This document shows, one piece after another, positions 17,382-25,177 of a stretch of 64,000 bases of DNA (position 1 is its first letter; each line of letters begins with the position of its first letter). The translations under genes and the position numbers were made by a program. This DNA is from Burkholderiaceae bacterium. Lineage in GTDB: Bacteria; Pseudomonadota; Gammaproteobacteria; Burkholderiales; Burkholderiaceae_E. The stretch is taken from NCBI GenBank assembly GCA_021166725.1, contig JAJPES010000027.1:1-64000 (forward strand), given 5' to 3'. The notes under the pieces were generated by a model. The model was not told where the DNA came from, did not search any database, and was given only the letters and a program-made list of their open reading frames with translations.

Positions 17382-18464
17382 GTGACTTCCGCATCCGACC
17401 TTTCATTGCCCATCGGCTTCGACCGCTGGACGCCCGAACTGCGACGTGCGGTTATGGTCGCCCGGCCCGAGTTCTTCACGTGGTCGGCCGAGCAACAGCT
17501 TCGGTATCGAGTGAATCTGCCCGACGACGATCGCGAAGGCATCATCGCTGCGCTGCTGCGCGAGCACGGTGAGCGTCGTCCCGCAGCGCGGGCCAGGCTC
17601 GAGTCACGCGGCCGCGTCCCGCTCGAGCTGCAGGACCGCATCAACGAGTGGTTGCAGCCGCTCCGGGGAATCGGCGAGGACGCCTTTTCGCTGAACGAGC
17701 ACTTTGCCGAAGGCAGCAGCATTCTCGAATTCGCGACGCTGCTCGACTACGACCGCGACGACCACGCATTCCAGCAGGACGCCAATCAGCGTGACTTCAA
17801 GGACTACGTGGTGGAGCCCCATACCGGTTCGCTGCACAGCACATGGGCGCGCGTGCTCGTGGACGGACGACTGTGCTACGTGACGCTGACGATGGCGTCG
17901 TGGCACCTCTTCGGCACCATGGAGGAAGCCGCGAACGCGGAGATCGAGATCCGTATTCCGCATCGCCACGTCCGTGGACCGGAAGACGGCAAGCGCGACG
18001 AACGCGGGTCGGTTCGGTGGGACATGCGGGTGGAGGCCGGTGGACAGGAAGCGCTGCTCGAAGAGTTGCAGCATCGGGTCTGGGACGAGCAGTTTAGGCG
18101 CCGCCGCGAACTGGGTCGGGTCTTCTGCGAGCAGCGCCGGCGGGCGTGCTTCCTCGACGACCACCCGTGGGAGTATCAGCCCCCGAACGAACGCAACCTG
18201 CTCGTCGTCTTCAGCGATCCGGAGGCGCTCGCGGCGGTCCGGTTCGCGTCGTTCCTGAACGACTGCAGGCGCATCGAAAGTGCGTTGTCCGAATTGCGTG
18301 CGCTGGAAGCGCGCGAAGCCGAGGGGATGCGCGAGTTCGTTGCTGCGCAGCACGAAGACCTGCTGAGGAACTTCGATCCGCGGGTCGCGCCGCTGCGCAG
18401 GAAATTCAAGGTGATGATCCACCCCGACGCGCTACGGGACATGGAGGACGACGGGCTGCTGTAG
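17382..18464 (+). CDS. Unknown 360-aa protein enclosed by direct repeats
   Basis: The GTG at 17382 with the ribosome site GGAGGAG is the best start. The open frame goes back to 17181, but that part runs through the repeat. The protein is soluble, acidic and rich in Arg/Glu, without signal peptide or membrane segment. Visible features are a Trp-rich start (FDRWTPELRRAV), a basic segment IRIPHRHVRGPEDGKRDERG, WEYQPPNERNLLVVFSDPEA, and a charged probable coiled coil from about residue 290 (SALSELRALEAREAEGMREF). I do not recognise a family. It is intact, while every toxin-antitoxin gene around it except the small vapB is broken. Two copies of a ~110-bp palindromic repeat flank it, suggesting it is the cargo of a small mobile cassette (inference). 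Confidence 0.72.
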   Translation: MTSASDLSLPIGFDRWTPELRRAVMVARPEFFTWSAEQQLRYRVNLPDDDREGIIAALLREHGERRPAARARLESRGRVPLELQDRINEWLQPLRGIGEDAFSLNEHFAEGSSILEFATLLDYDRDDHAFQQDANQRDFKDYVVEPHTGSLHSTWARVLVDGRLCYVTLTMASWHLFGTMEEAANAEIEIRIPHRHVRGPEDGKRDERGSVRWDMRVEAGGQEALLEELQHRVWDEQFRRRRELGRVFCEQRRRACFLDDHPWEYQPPNERNLLVVFSDPEALAAVRFASFLNDCRRIESALSELRALEAREAEGMREFVAAQHEDLLRNFDPRVAPLRRKFKVMIHPDALRDMEDDGLL

Positions 18465-18521
18465 CGCCGATCCGCTCAGGTTGCTTTCTTCGATGCGAAG
18501 CGAAGCCGCACGCGTGGCCCG

Positions 18522-18632
18522 CTACCGATTGATGCGTTTCCCGCTCGTGGAATCGATTCCACGGATGAACACGCATCAATCGGTAGCGCTCGGTAGCGAG
18601 TGCAGCGTGCCGATCGTCGGGCTGGCGGGCGC
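18522..18632. repeat. Right copy of the ~110-bp repeat with perfect nested palindromes
   Basis: This better-preserved copy has a perfect 16-bp outer inverted repeat: CTACCGATTGATGCGT at 18522-18537 pairing with 18571-18586. Between the arms sits a perfect 18-nt palindrome, CGTGGAATCGATTCCACG (18546-18563). The single strand could fold as one long hairpin or cruciform. About 46 bp of conserved sequence follow the hairpin up to 18632. Classic integron attC core sites (RYYYAAC/GTTRRRY) are not visible. Confidence 0.85.
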
Positions 18633-18637
18633 ATCAA

Positions 18638-18680
18638 GGCTGATCGCGGCGCCCGCCGATGCGAACCGGCAGGCGCAGCT
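18638..18680. repeat. 43-bp copy of a segment of the helicase gene
   Basis: It is identical to 4661-4703 at 40 of 43 positions and reads in the same frame (LIAAPADANRQAQL). It begins six bases after the end of the right 110-bp repeat and is fused to a HigA-like remnant. No other helicase sequence is found nearby, so it is a captured scrap and not a decayed second gene. Confidence 0.75.
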
Positions 18681-18741
18681 TGGCGGCATGAGCTATTCGA
18701 TCGTCTGGGTGAAGCTCGTCGGAACGCCTGCCCCGTACGAT

Positions 18742-18864
18742 CGCTTCTCCGAGGTGCTGAACCGCAAGCGACCGCTCAGCCTGCGGATGGTCAAGCGACT
18801 GCACGACGGGCTGAAGATCCCGTACGAGAGTCTGCTGGCCGAGTTGCCTCGACGCGCGGATCCG
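18742..18864 (+). pseudogene. HigA-type antitoxin, C-terminal remnant
   Basis: The frame reads RFSEVLNRKRPLSLRMVKRL followed by HDGLKIPYESLLAEL. This is the second half of the XRE helix-turn-helix region and the C terminus of HigA-family antitoxins. The first half is replaced by the repeat and the helicase scrap, and no HigB partner is present. It is a dead fragment, although it could be translated as part of a chimeric open frame starting upstream at 18481. Confidence 0.7.
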
Positions 18865-18891
18865 GGGGAAGGTGTTCTGGGGTTGCTCGCG

Positions 18892-19102
18892 TTAGCGTTC
18901 TTGAGCTTGTCCCGCGGCGTAGCGCAATGCCTGCAGGATGTCCTCGCTCTCAAGGTATGGGTAGTCGGTCAGGAGCTCATCGATGCTGCGCCCCGCTCCG
19001 ATCTGGCCAACGATCATGCCCGACGGTGATTCTCATGCCCCGAATGCAAGGCTTCCCCCCCATCACTCCCGGTCGCTGAGTGATTCGGTCGAGTTCGTTC
19101 AT
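18892..19102 (-). pseudogene. DUF433 antitoxin gene with a one-base insertion
   Basis: The start MNELDRITQRPGVMGGKPCI and RGMRITVG match DUF433 proteins, which are VapB-like antitoxins of PIN-type systems. After ITVG one extra C in the run at 19019-19021 shifts the frame. The other frame continues correctly as MIVGQIGAGRSIDELLTDYP, then YLESEDILQALRYAAGQAQ, to a TAA at 18892. Apart from this single insertion the gene is full length (about 70 codons), so decay may be recent or the base may be a sequencing error. No partner toxin is adjacent. Confidence 0.82.
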
Positions 19103-19206
19103 TGCGCCTCCCCAGCCTCGTCGAGTCGAATGATGATCTGCTTTTTCAACTGCGAGGCGTATGGGTTCCTGCGAGACCTGGGAAAATCGTATTCCTTGCG
19201 CATGCT

Positions 19207-19261
19207 GCACCTACTGTGGGTAAGACGTTGATTCACGCGCCGTCGCCTTGCGCGCCGAAAT
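19207..19261. repeat. Right copy of the 55-bp direct repeat bounding the island
   Basis: It matches 16526-16580 at 51 of 55 positions in direct orientation. It marks the end of the toxin-antitoxin-rich segment; the next gene begins its 3' end at 19394. The 291 bases between the DUF433 remnant and that gene hold nothing else I can identify. Confidence 0.75.
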
Positions 19262-19393
19262 ATGCGAATCAGGCTGTCTCACCGGCGGTAGCCATGAGAA
19301 ACGACGAGCAACCGAAGATGAAGCAACGTGATCCTTTCGAGACGCCGCGCAACGACAGGCACTGAGGCTGCGCGCAGCGGCCGACTTTGCCTG

Positions 19394-20116
19394 TCAGAGC
19401 AGTCCCTGCTCGTCGCCCACCAGCCCGCTGACCGGCGTTGCCCTGGCCAGCGCCAGCCACACGTGCAGCGGCAGCCGCTCGACGGGCCTGCGCGGCGCCG
19501 GCCGCAATACCTCGAGCTTGTCGCCGAACGCCCGCATCACACCGCACTCGAGCGGAATCTCCTCGGGCCGCGCGATCGGCTTGCCCGCGGCGTCGCTGGC
19601 AAGCACGTACCAGCACTCGCCGCCGACGTCGAGGTAGGCCGCGCGCTTCGCGGGTTTCTTCAGGTCGCCGAGCAGGTCGGCCCGGCTGGCTTTCACTTCG
19701 TGGACGATCGGCTCGAGATACGCCTCGACGGTCGTGTTGCGGATCGAGAACACGTCGGGGCAGGCGATGCACCAGCCCGCCGTTTGCGCGGGCGTGTTCG
19801 CTTCGGCTTCGCCTCCGACGCGCGCTCGAAGGCTCAGGCCTCGCCAGGCGAGCCGGCCGGCCCGACTCATTTCGATCGCCACGCGTTCGACGAGCGCTTC
19901 GTGCGCGCTTCGCGCCGCCTTGTTCGCCTGGTAAACCTCGGCGAGCAGCGCCAGCCCGGCGTCGGTGACGCGCATCGTTTCGTTGCCGTCCGGGTGGACG
20001 ACGCGCGCAACGAGCCCCGCGGCCAGCAACTCGACTTCGAGCATGTCGCGGCACGGCCATCCCGCCGACCGGTAGAGGTCGCGCAGCCGCTGGTGATGCC
20101 GGCGCGTGAGGGTCAT
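19394..20116 (-). CDS. Predicted PD-(D/E)XK-type nuclease, divergent partner of the XPD/DinG-like helicase
   Basis: The 240-aa product starts MTLTRRHHQRLRDLYRSAGW with a helical, possibly DNA-binding, N-terminal domain (residues about 1-100). A nuclease-like core follows: CPDVFSIRNT near residue 120, then IVHEVKASRADLLGDL near 138. The latter has the D...E-x-K spacing of the PD-(D/E)XK fold, resembling MmcB-like repair proteins. The open frame extends to 20224, but the Met at 20116 leaves the SOS box free. It is divergent from a nuclease-helicase gene with a LexA site between them, so the two are probably induced together after DNA damage (inference). Confidence 0.72.
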   Translation of the reverse strand: MTLTRRHHQRLRDLYRSAGWPCRDMLEVELLAAGLVARVVHPDGNETMRVTDAGLALLAEVYQANKAARSAHEALVERVAIEMSRAGRLAWRGLSLRARVGGEAEANTPAQTAGWCIACPDVFSIRNTTVEAYLEPIVHEVKASRADLLGDLKKPAKRAAYLDVGGECWYVLASDAAGKPIARPEEIPLECGVMRAFGDKLEVLRPAPRRPVERLPLHVWLALARATPVSGLVGDEQGLL

Positions 20117-20130
20117 GTCTGCGGCGGTGT

Positions 20131-20150
20131 AACTGTCGTTGCGTACAGTA
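20131..20150. promoter_or_regulatory. LexA (SOS) box in the divergent promoter
   Basis: The site reads aaCTGT-N8-ACAGta, with CTGT at 20133-20136 and ACAG at 20145-20148. It is an exact match to the CTGT-N8-ACAG core of proteobacterial LexA sites, with the preferred flanking bases on the right arm. It lies 15 bp from the minus-strand start and 32 bp from the plus-strand start, well placed to repress both genes. Confidence 0.78.
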
Positions 20151-20181
20151 CTATATCCGGCTCGCTTCTTTCGACCGCCCG

Positions 20182-22458
20182 ATGCTCGCGCCTGCGGATC
20201 CCGCGCTTCTCCCGGTATCGGCACGCACGCTGTGCGAGTTTGCCGCCCGCCGCGGCGACCTCGACATGCGCTTCGGCAACGCTCCCACCGCGCTCGACGG
20301 CATCGCCGGCCACCGGCTCGTCGGCTCGCGGCGCAGCCCCGGCTACGAGCGCGAGTTGCGGCTCGAAGGGCGCTTCGACTCGCTGCTCGTGCGCGGGCGC
20401 GCCGACGGCTACGACCCGGTCGCCAACCGGCTCGAGGAAATCAAGACCCACCGTCGCGGCGACGCGCCGGTGCCAGGCGACCAGCTTGCGCTGCACCGCG
20501 CACAGGCGAACGTCTACGGCTGGCTGCTGTGCTCGAGCCGTGGCCTGTCCGAACTCGAAGTGGCGCTGGTCTACTTCGACATCGGCTCGCAACGCGAGAC
20601 CGTGCTGAGCGAACGCCATTCGGCCGAAGCGCTGAAGGCGGTCTTCGAAAAGCTTTGCCGGCGCTTTCTCGACTGGGCGCGCGAGCAGGTCCGCCATCGC
20701 GCGGATCGGGATGCAGCGCTGTCTGCACTCGGCTTTCCGCACGCCGGGTTCCGCGACGGGCAACGCCGTCTCGCCGAGTCCGTGTACCGGGCGACCGTAT
20801 CGCGCCGTTGCCTGCTCGCGCAGGCGCCGACCGGAATCGGCAAGACGATCGGGACGCTGTTCGCCGCGTTGAAGGCGGCGCCAGGCCAGCAGCTCGACAA
20901 GGTCTTCTACCTGACCGCGAAGACGCCGGGACGCCAGCTGGCGCTCGATGCGCTGGAGCGGATTCGTGCGTCGCACCCGGGCGGAGCGCCGCTGCGTGTA
21001 ACCGAGCTCGTCGCTCGCGAGAAGGCGTGCGAACACCCGGACAAGGCCTGTCACGGCGAGTCCTGCCCATTGGCGGCCGGCTTCCACGACCGGCTGCCGC
21101 AGGCCCGTCGGTCGGCGGCCGAAGCGCAGTGGCTCGACCGGCTCGCATTGCGCGAGATCGCGTCGTCGCACCGGATCTGCCCCTACTACCTCGGCCAGGA
21201 GATGGTCCGCTGGAGCGACATCGTCGTCGGCGACTACAACCACTTCTTCGACCGTGGCGGGATGCTGCACGGGCTGTGCGTGCAGGAAGGCTGGCGCGCG
21301 AGCCTGCTGGTCGACGAAGCGCACAACCTGGTCGATCGTGCCCGCGCGATGTACACCGCCGAATTGTCGATGTCGGACCTGAAGGCCATTCGGAAGACCG
21401 CGCCGGCCTCGCTGCGACGGCCGATCGGTGCGCTGCAACGCGCGTGGCCGGTGACGGCGCCGCCACCGGCCGATGCCTACCGGGTCCTCGAGCGCCCGCC
21501 CGCCGCATTCGACGCGGCGCTCGCTCGTCTCACGGGTGCCCTCGGCGAACACTTCGGCGAGCATCCGGGCGACGAGACCCCGGAGCTGCTCGCCTGGTAC
21601 TTCGCGCTGCTGCGCTTCCAGGACATCGCCGAGCTGCACGGACCGCATTCGATCTGCGACCTCCGGCGCGACGAAGCCGCGCGCGATGCGACGATCTGCA
21701 TCCGCAACGTCGTGCCGGCGCCGCTGCTGCAGGCGCGTTGGGCGGCCGCCCATTCCGCGACGCTTTTCTCGGCGACGCTGTCGCCCTCGGCGCACTACGT
21801 CGACCTGCTCGGCTTGCCCGAATCGACGGTGTTCGTCGACGTTCCGTCGCCGTTTCGCTGCGGGCAACTGGCCGCGCGCGTAATACGAAACGTCTCGACC
21901 CGCTTCCGTGACCGCGAGCGCTCGCTCGACTCGGTGGTCTCGGTGATGGCCGGGCAATTTCGCGAGCGGCCCGGGAACTACCTGGCCTTCTTCGGCAGCT
22001 TCGACTACCTGCAGCGTGCCGCCTCACGGCTGAACGAACTGCATCCGGGAATCGCCACCTGGGCGCAGTCGCGCCGGATGCCCGAGGCGCAACGCGACGA
22101 ATTCCTCGCGCGCTTCACCTGCGATTCGAAGGGCATCGGCTTCGCCGTGCTCGGCGGCGCATTCGCCGAAGGCATCGACCTGCCCGGCGCCCGCCTGATC
22201 GGCGCCTTCGTCGCCACGCTCGGCCTGCCGCAGGTGAACGAAGTAAACGAGCAGTTCAGGCGGCGGATCGACGCGAATCTCGGCGACGGCTACGAGCACA
22301 CGTACCTGTATCCCGGCGTGCGCAAGGTCGTCCAGGCCGCGGGCCGGGTCGTGCGCACGCCCGAGGATCGCGGCACCGTCTTCCTGATCGACGACCGCTA
22401 TGCGCGCAGCGAGGTACGAAGGCTGCTGCCCGGATGGTGGTCGATTCACGATGCATAG
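20182..22458 (+). CDS. XPD/DinG-family SF2 DNA helicase with N-terminal PD-(D/E)XK domain
   Basis: A 758-aa protein. Residues about 40-140 hold a RecB/Cas4-like nuclease motif (GRADGYDP, then LEEIKTHRR near 85). Helicase motifs follow: Walker A APTGIGKT (about 215), an iron-sulfur-type Cys set (ACEHPDKACHGESCP and HRICPYY, about 280-335), DEAH (about 378), SATLSPSAHY and the C-terminal QAAGRVVRTPEDRG. The family unwinds DNA 5'-3' during repair. The nuclease fused to the same chain and the SOS box upstream suggest processing of damaged or foreign DNA. The start is the ATG at 20182. Confidence 0.88.
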   Translation: MLAPADPALLPVSARTLCEFAARRGDLDMRFGNAPTALDGIAGHRLVGSRRSPGYERELRLEGRFDSLLVRGRADGYDPVANRLEEIKTHRRGDAPVPGDQLALHRAQANVYGWLLCSSRGLSELEVALVYFDIGSQRETVLSERHSAEALKAVFEKLCRRFLDWAREQVRHRADRDAALSALGFPHAGFRDGQRRLAESVYRATVSRRCLLAQAPTGIGKTIGTLFAALKAAPGQQLDKVFYLTAKTPGRQLALDALERIRASHPGGAPLRVTELVAREKACEHPDKACHGESCPLAAGFHDRLPQARRSAAEAQWLDRLALREIASSHRICPYYLGQEMVRWSDIVVGDYNHFFDRGGMLHGLCVQEGWRASLLVDEAHNLVDRARAMYTAELSMSDLKAIRKTAPASLRRPIGALQRAWPVTAPPPADAYRVLERPPAAFDAALARLTGALGEHFGEHPGDETPELLAWYFALLRFQDIAELHGPHSICDLRRDEAARDATICIRNVVPAPLLQARWAAAHSATLFSATLSPSAHYVDLLGLPESTVFVDVPSPFRCGQLAARVIRNVSTRFRDRERSLDSVVSVMAGQFRERPGNYLAFFGSFDYLQRAASRLNELHPGIATWAQSRRMPEAQRDEFLARFTCDSKGIGFAVLGGAFAEGIDLPGARLIGAFVATLGLPQVNEVNEQFRRRIDANLGDGYEHTYLYPGVRKVVQAAGRVVRTPEDRGTVFLIDDRYARSEVRRLLPGWWSIHDA

Positions 22459-22723
22459 CTTGTGCTGGACGGAGTGGGCCGGCCGCTTGCAGGCTCGGGC
22501 GAGCATCGTGCGCGCGTCCGGGAATTGCAGCGCACCCTGCTGTCGAACCTTCGACGGATCGGCCGGTGGCGTCGGAGCGACCGGCCTTCGACGCAGCACT
22601 GATGCACCGGTGACGCGGACCGATCGCGCACAATGGCTCCCTGGAAGCACCGATGAGACTGCGTCCGCTGGTCGACGACCGGCTGCGGCCACCTGTCTCA
22701 TTCACATGCAAGGAGAGCCCGAG
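22459..22723. other. Intergenic stretch with one hairpin
   Basis: No gene is evident. GGCCGGT at 22561-22567 pairs with ACCGGCC at 22580-22586 across a 12-base loop. No T-run follows, so it is only a weak terminator candidate for the helicase gene. Confidence 0.3.
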
Positions 22724-23308
22724 TTGACAGCGAGAGAATCCGAAGCGGCAGACCTGAATGCCAGGCATGGCTTGAACCCGCCGCACAGCGAGGTGGTTCG
22801 CGCATGCCGCATCATCGAGCCGGGCAAGGCGCTCGACATGGGTTGCGGCGCCGGGCGCAATGCACTGTACCTGAGCCGGCTCGGTTTCGACGTGACCGCG
22901 GTCGATGCCAACCCGAGCGCCATCGGCATGCTGCAGTCGATCATCGATCAGGAGCGGATCGACAACATCGAGGCGCGTGTCTACGACATCAACCAGGCGG
23001 CTCTGGGGGCGACCTACGATTTCATCGCCTGTACGGTCACCTTGATGTTTCTCGACCCGATGCGCGTCGATGACGTGCTCGCCGACATGCAACGGTGCAC
23101 TCGCGCCGGCGGCCACAACCTGATCGTCGCCGCCATGGACACCGCCGAGCATCCCTGCCCGATGAATTTCCCGTTCACGCTGCGCACGGGGCAGCTGAGC
23201 GCGGCCTATGCCGGCTGGGAACTGCTCGAGTACAACGAGGATCTGGGCACGATGCACAACGGCGCGCAGTTGCAGTTCGCCACTTTGCTGGCGCGCAAGC
23301 CGGCGTGA
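22724..23308 (+). CDS. tehB: TehB-like SAM-dependent methyltransferase
   Basis: A 194-aa class I methyltransferase. The SAM motif ALDMGCGAGRNALYL and the acidic end of strand 2, VTAVDANP, are clear, and the length fits TehB (about 197 aa). I prefer the TTG at 22724 because AAGGAG lies eight bases before it and because TehB alignment begins there. An in-frame ATG at 22706 would add six residues. TehB-type enzymes methylate tellurite and related oxyanions; the real substrate here is unknown. It follows the helicase after a 265-bp gap, so it is probably a separate unit. Confidence 0.82.
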   Translation: MTARESEAADLNARHGLNPPHSEVVRACRIIEPGKALDMGCGAGRNALYLSRLGFDVTAVDANPSAIGMLQSIIDQERIDNIEARVYDINQAALGATYDFIACTVTLMFLDPMRVDDVLADMQRCTRAGGHNLIVAAMDTAEHPCPMNFPFTLRTGQLSAAYAGWELLEYNEDLGTMHNGAQLQFATLLARKPA

Positions 23309-23417
23309 GGGCGGCACGCATCGCCGGACATCGCAGAGGCCGACGAAGAAGAGCCGGTCGTAAACCTCGGCCGGGTCATCGGTCGTGCTCGGGGCGTTCG
23401 TGGTCATGCCCCGCGGA

Positions 23418-23789
23418 TCATTTCGGCGTGACCACCGCGGCGAAGGTCTGCCAGCGGATCAGGCCATCGACGACGAACAGCGTGTCGGTGGCGAACGCGT
23501 AGCGATTCTGCGGCGTCTCGGCCGACCAGGTGACATGCACCAACGCACCGCTGGCGTGCTGCTCGTGCAGTTTCAGCGTCGTGCCGGGTGCCGAGAACTC
23601 GGCGATCAAGCCATCGAACAGTGAACGGATCGCCGCCTTGCCTTCGAACACGCCCTGCGGCGTGACGAATACCGAGTCTTCGCCGTAGTCGGCCATTACG
23701 GCATCGATGTCGTGGTTCGCGAAAGCGGCAACATGGCGCCCGAACGCAGCCTCGGCGGGTGACGGGCTGACAGCAGCTTGGGAGTTCAT
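23418..23789 (-). CDS. SnoaL/NTF2-like fold protein
   Basis: A 123-aa cone-fold protein of the SnoaL-like group: FGRHVAAFANHDIDAVMADY at the start, and GVFEGKAAIRSLFDGL and DTLFVVDGLIRWQTF later. Members are ketosteroid-isomerase-like enzymes or small ligand-binding proteins. The Met at 23789 has GGACC before it, whereas the longer frame to 23975 runs into the divergent AraC gene. It is probably controlled by that regulator. Confidence 0.82.
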   Translation of the reverse strand: MNSQAAVSPSPAEAAFGRHVAAFANHDIDAVMADYGEDSVFVTPQGVFEGKAAIRSLFDGLIAEFSAPGTTLKLHEQHASGALVHVTWSAETPQNRYAFATDTLFVVDGLIRWQTFAAVVTPK

Positions 23790-23838
23790 CGTCGGGTCCT
23801 TCTCGATGATCGAACATGTGCGTAGCATCGACCGGGCG

Positions 23839-24864
23839 ATGAACGAAGGCCATGACCAAGCGTCCGTGCCGGCTGCTGCAGCGTCCGGCGTCGATGTCCT
23901 GTCCGACGTGCTTGCATCGGTGCGGCTGACCGGATCGATGCTGTTTCTGGTCGACGCGACGACACCGTGGGTCACCTGGGCACCGCCGGCCGAGGTATTC
24001 CGGCCGGTCGTGCTGCCGTCTGCGCAGCAGCTGGTCTCCTACCATGTCGTCACGCAAGGCAGCTGCTGGGCGGGGCTGCGTGGCCGGCCGCCCGAACGCT
24101 TCGAGACCGGCGACGTGCTCGTCGTGCCGCACGGCGACGCGTACTTCCTCGCCGAGCCGGCCGACGCGCCGGACAACTACGGACACGAGCAGGCGATCGA
24201 ATTCTTCCGCTGCATGGCTGCCGGCGAAGTTCCGACCGCGGTCAACGCCGGTGGCGGCGGCGCACCGCAAACGCAGTTCATTTGCGGCTTCCTGGGTTGC
24301 CGCACGCGGCCGTTCAACCCGGTGCTGGCGGCGTTGCCGTCGATGATCCACCTGCGCGCTGCGACGCCGGCCAGCGCGCGCATGCAGCACCTGATCGACT
24401 TCGCGCTGGCCGAGTTGCGCGACGATGCCGACGGCACCCGCGGCGTCCTGCTGCGGCTGGCCGAGCTGATGTTCGTGGAGGTCGTGCGCCGCCAGCTCGA
24501 AGCCCTCGCGGGCGCGCAAAGCGGTTGGCTGGCCGGGTTGCACGACCCGATCGTCGCGCGAGCGCTGGCAGCGCTGCATGCCGAACCGGCGCGACGCTGG
24601 ACGCTCGATGCGCTGGCGGCGCGGGCCTGCACGTCGCGCTCGGTGCTGGCCGAACGTTTCGCGCACTTCGTCGGTCAGCCGCCGATGCAGTACTTGACGC
24701 AATGGCGCATGCAGCTGGCTGCTCACGAACTGGCGCAGCCGGGGTCGAAGCTGGTCGCGGTGTCGCAGGCGGTCGGCTATGAATCGGAAGCCGCATTCAG
24801 CCGCGCATTCAAGCGTGCGGTCGGGTCGACGCCGGCGGCGTGGCGCGAGCAGCAGGCGCTCTGA
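23839..24864 (+). CDS. AraC-family transcriptional regulator with cupin sensor
   Basis: A 341-aa protein. The N-terminal half is a cupin-like ligand domain (DVLSDVLASVRLTGSMLF; ETGDVLVVPHGDAYFLAEP). The C-terminal 100 residues carry the AraC double helix-turn-helix (LAARACTSRSVLAERFAHF, then VGYESEAAFSRAFKRAVG). Starts at 23806 and 23839 are both possible; the second leaves 49 bp for a divergent promoter and fits family length. Its natural target is the divergent SnoaL-like gene. Confidence 0.85.
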   Translation: MNEGHDQASVPAAAASGVDVLSDVLASVRLTGSMLFLVDATTPWVTWAPPAEVFRPVVLPSAQQLVSYHVVTQGSCWAGLRGRPPERFETGDVLVVPHGDAYFLAEPADAPDNYGHEQAIEFFRCMAAGEVPTAVNAGGGGAPQTQFICGFLGCRTRPFNPVLAALPSMIHLRAATPASARMQHLIDFALAELRDDADGTRGVLLRLAELMFVEVVRRQLEALAGAQSGWLAGLHDPIVARALAALHAEPARRWTLDALAARACTSRSVLAERFAHFVGQPPMQYLTQWRMQLAAHELAQPGSKLVAVSQAVGYESEAAFSRAFKRAVGSTPAAWREQQAL

Positions 24865-24928
24865 GGCGTTCTCATGCCGGACGCTCCGTGTCGGAGACCG
24901 GTTCGTGGGCCACGACGCACACCTCCCT

Positions 24929-25177
24929 TCACCGCAACGGCAGTGGTGGTGCCAGTCCGACGAGTGCGAGCAGCCCCCATACGGCGAGCGCGGTGCCCGA
25001 TGCGTAGTAGAGCGCCAGGAAGAAGTGGAAGGCAAGCGGGTTGTCGTCGCGGTTCGGGCGGTACGGTCGGAAGAAATTCGAGCCGGCCGGAAGCTCGCCT
25101 TCGCGATACCCTCGCCATCCGACGGCGAGCACGATCGCGCCCACGGTGATGAGGAACAGGGCGCCGAAAGTGCGCAT
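24929..25177 (-). CDS. Small membrane protein, unknown
   Basis: An 82-aa protein with two hydrophobic helices (FGALFLITVGAIVLAVGW and FLALYYASGTALAVWGLLAL) separated by a polar loop with RPYRPNRDDNP. No family is recognised. It overlaps the preceding gene of the pair by ATGA and so is co-translated with it. Confidence 0.6.
   Translation of the reverse strand: MRTFGALFLITVGAIVLAVGWRGYREGELPAGSNFFRPYRPNRDDNPLAFHFFLALYYASGTALAVWGLLALVGLAPPLPLR

Noticed and set aside
17223-18632. The ~110-bp repeats as integron attC sites
   Set aside because: No RYYYAAC/GTTRRRY core sites are visible at the edges and no integrase is nearby, although the hairpin shape is similar.
16526-19261. A CRISPR array, because several repeats occur in this region
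   Set aside because: There are only two copies of each repeat at long spacing, with no regular spacers and no cas genes.
22561-22586. Intrinsic terminator after the XPD-like helicase
   Set aside because: The hairpin has a 12-base loop and no T-run, so I list it only as a hairpin.
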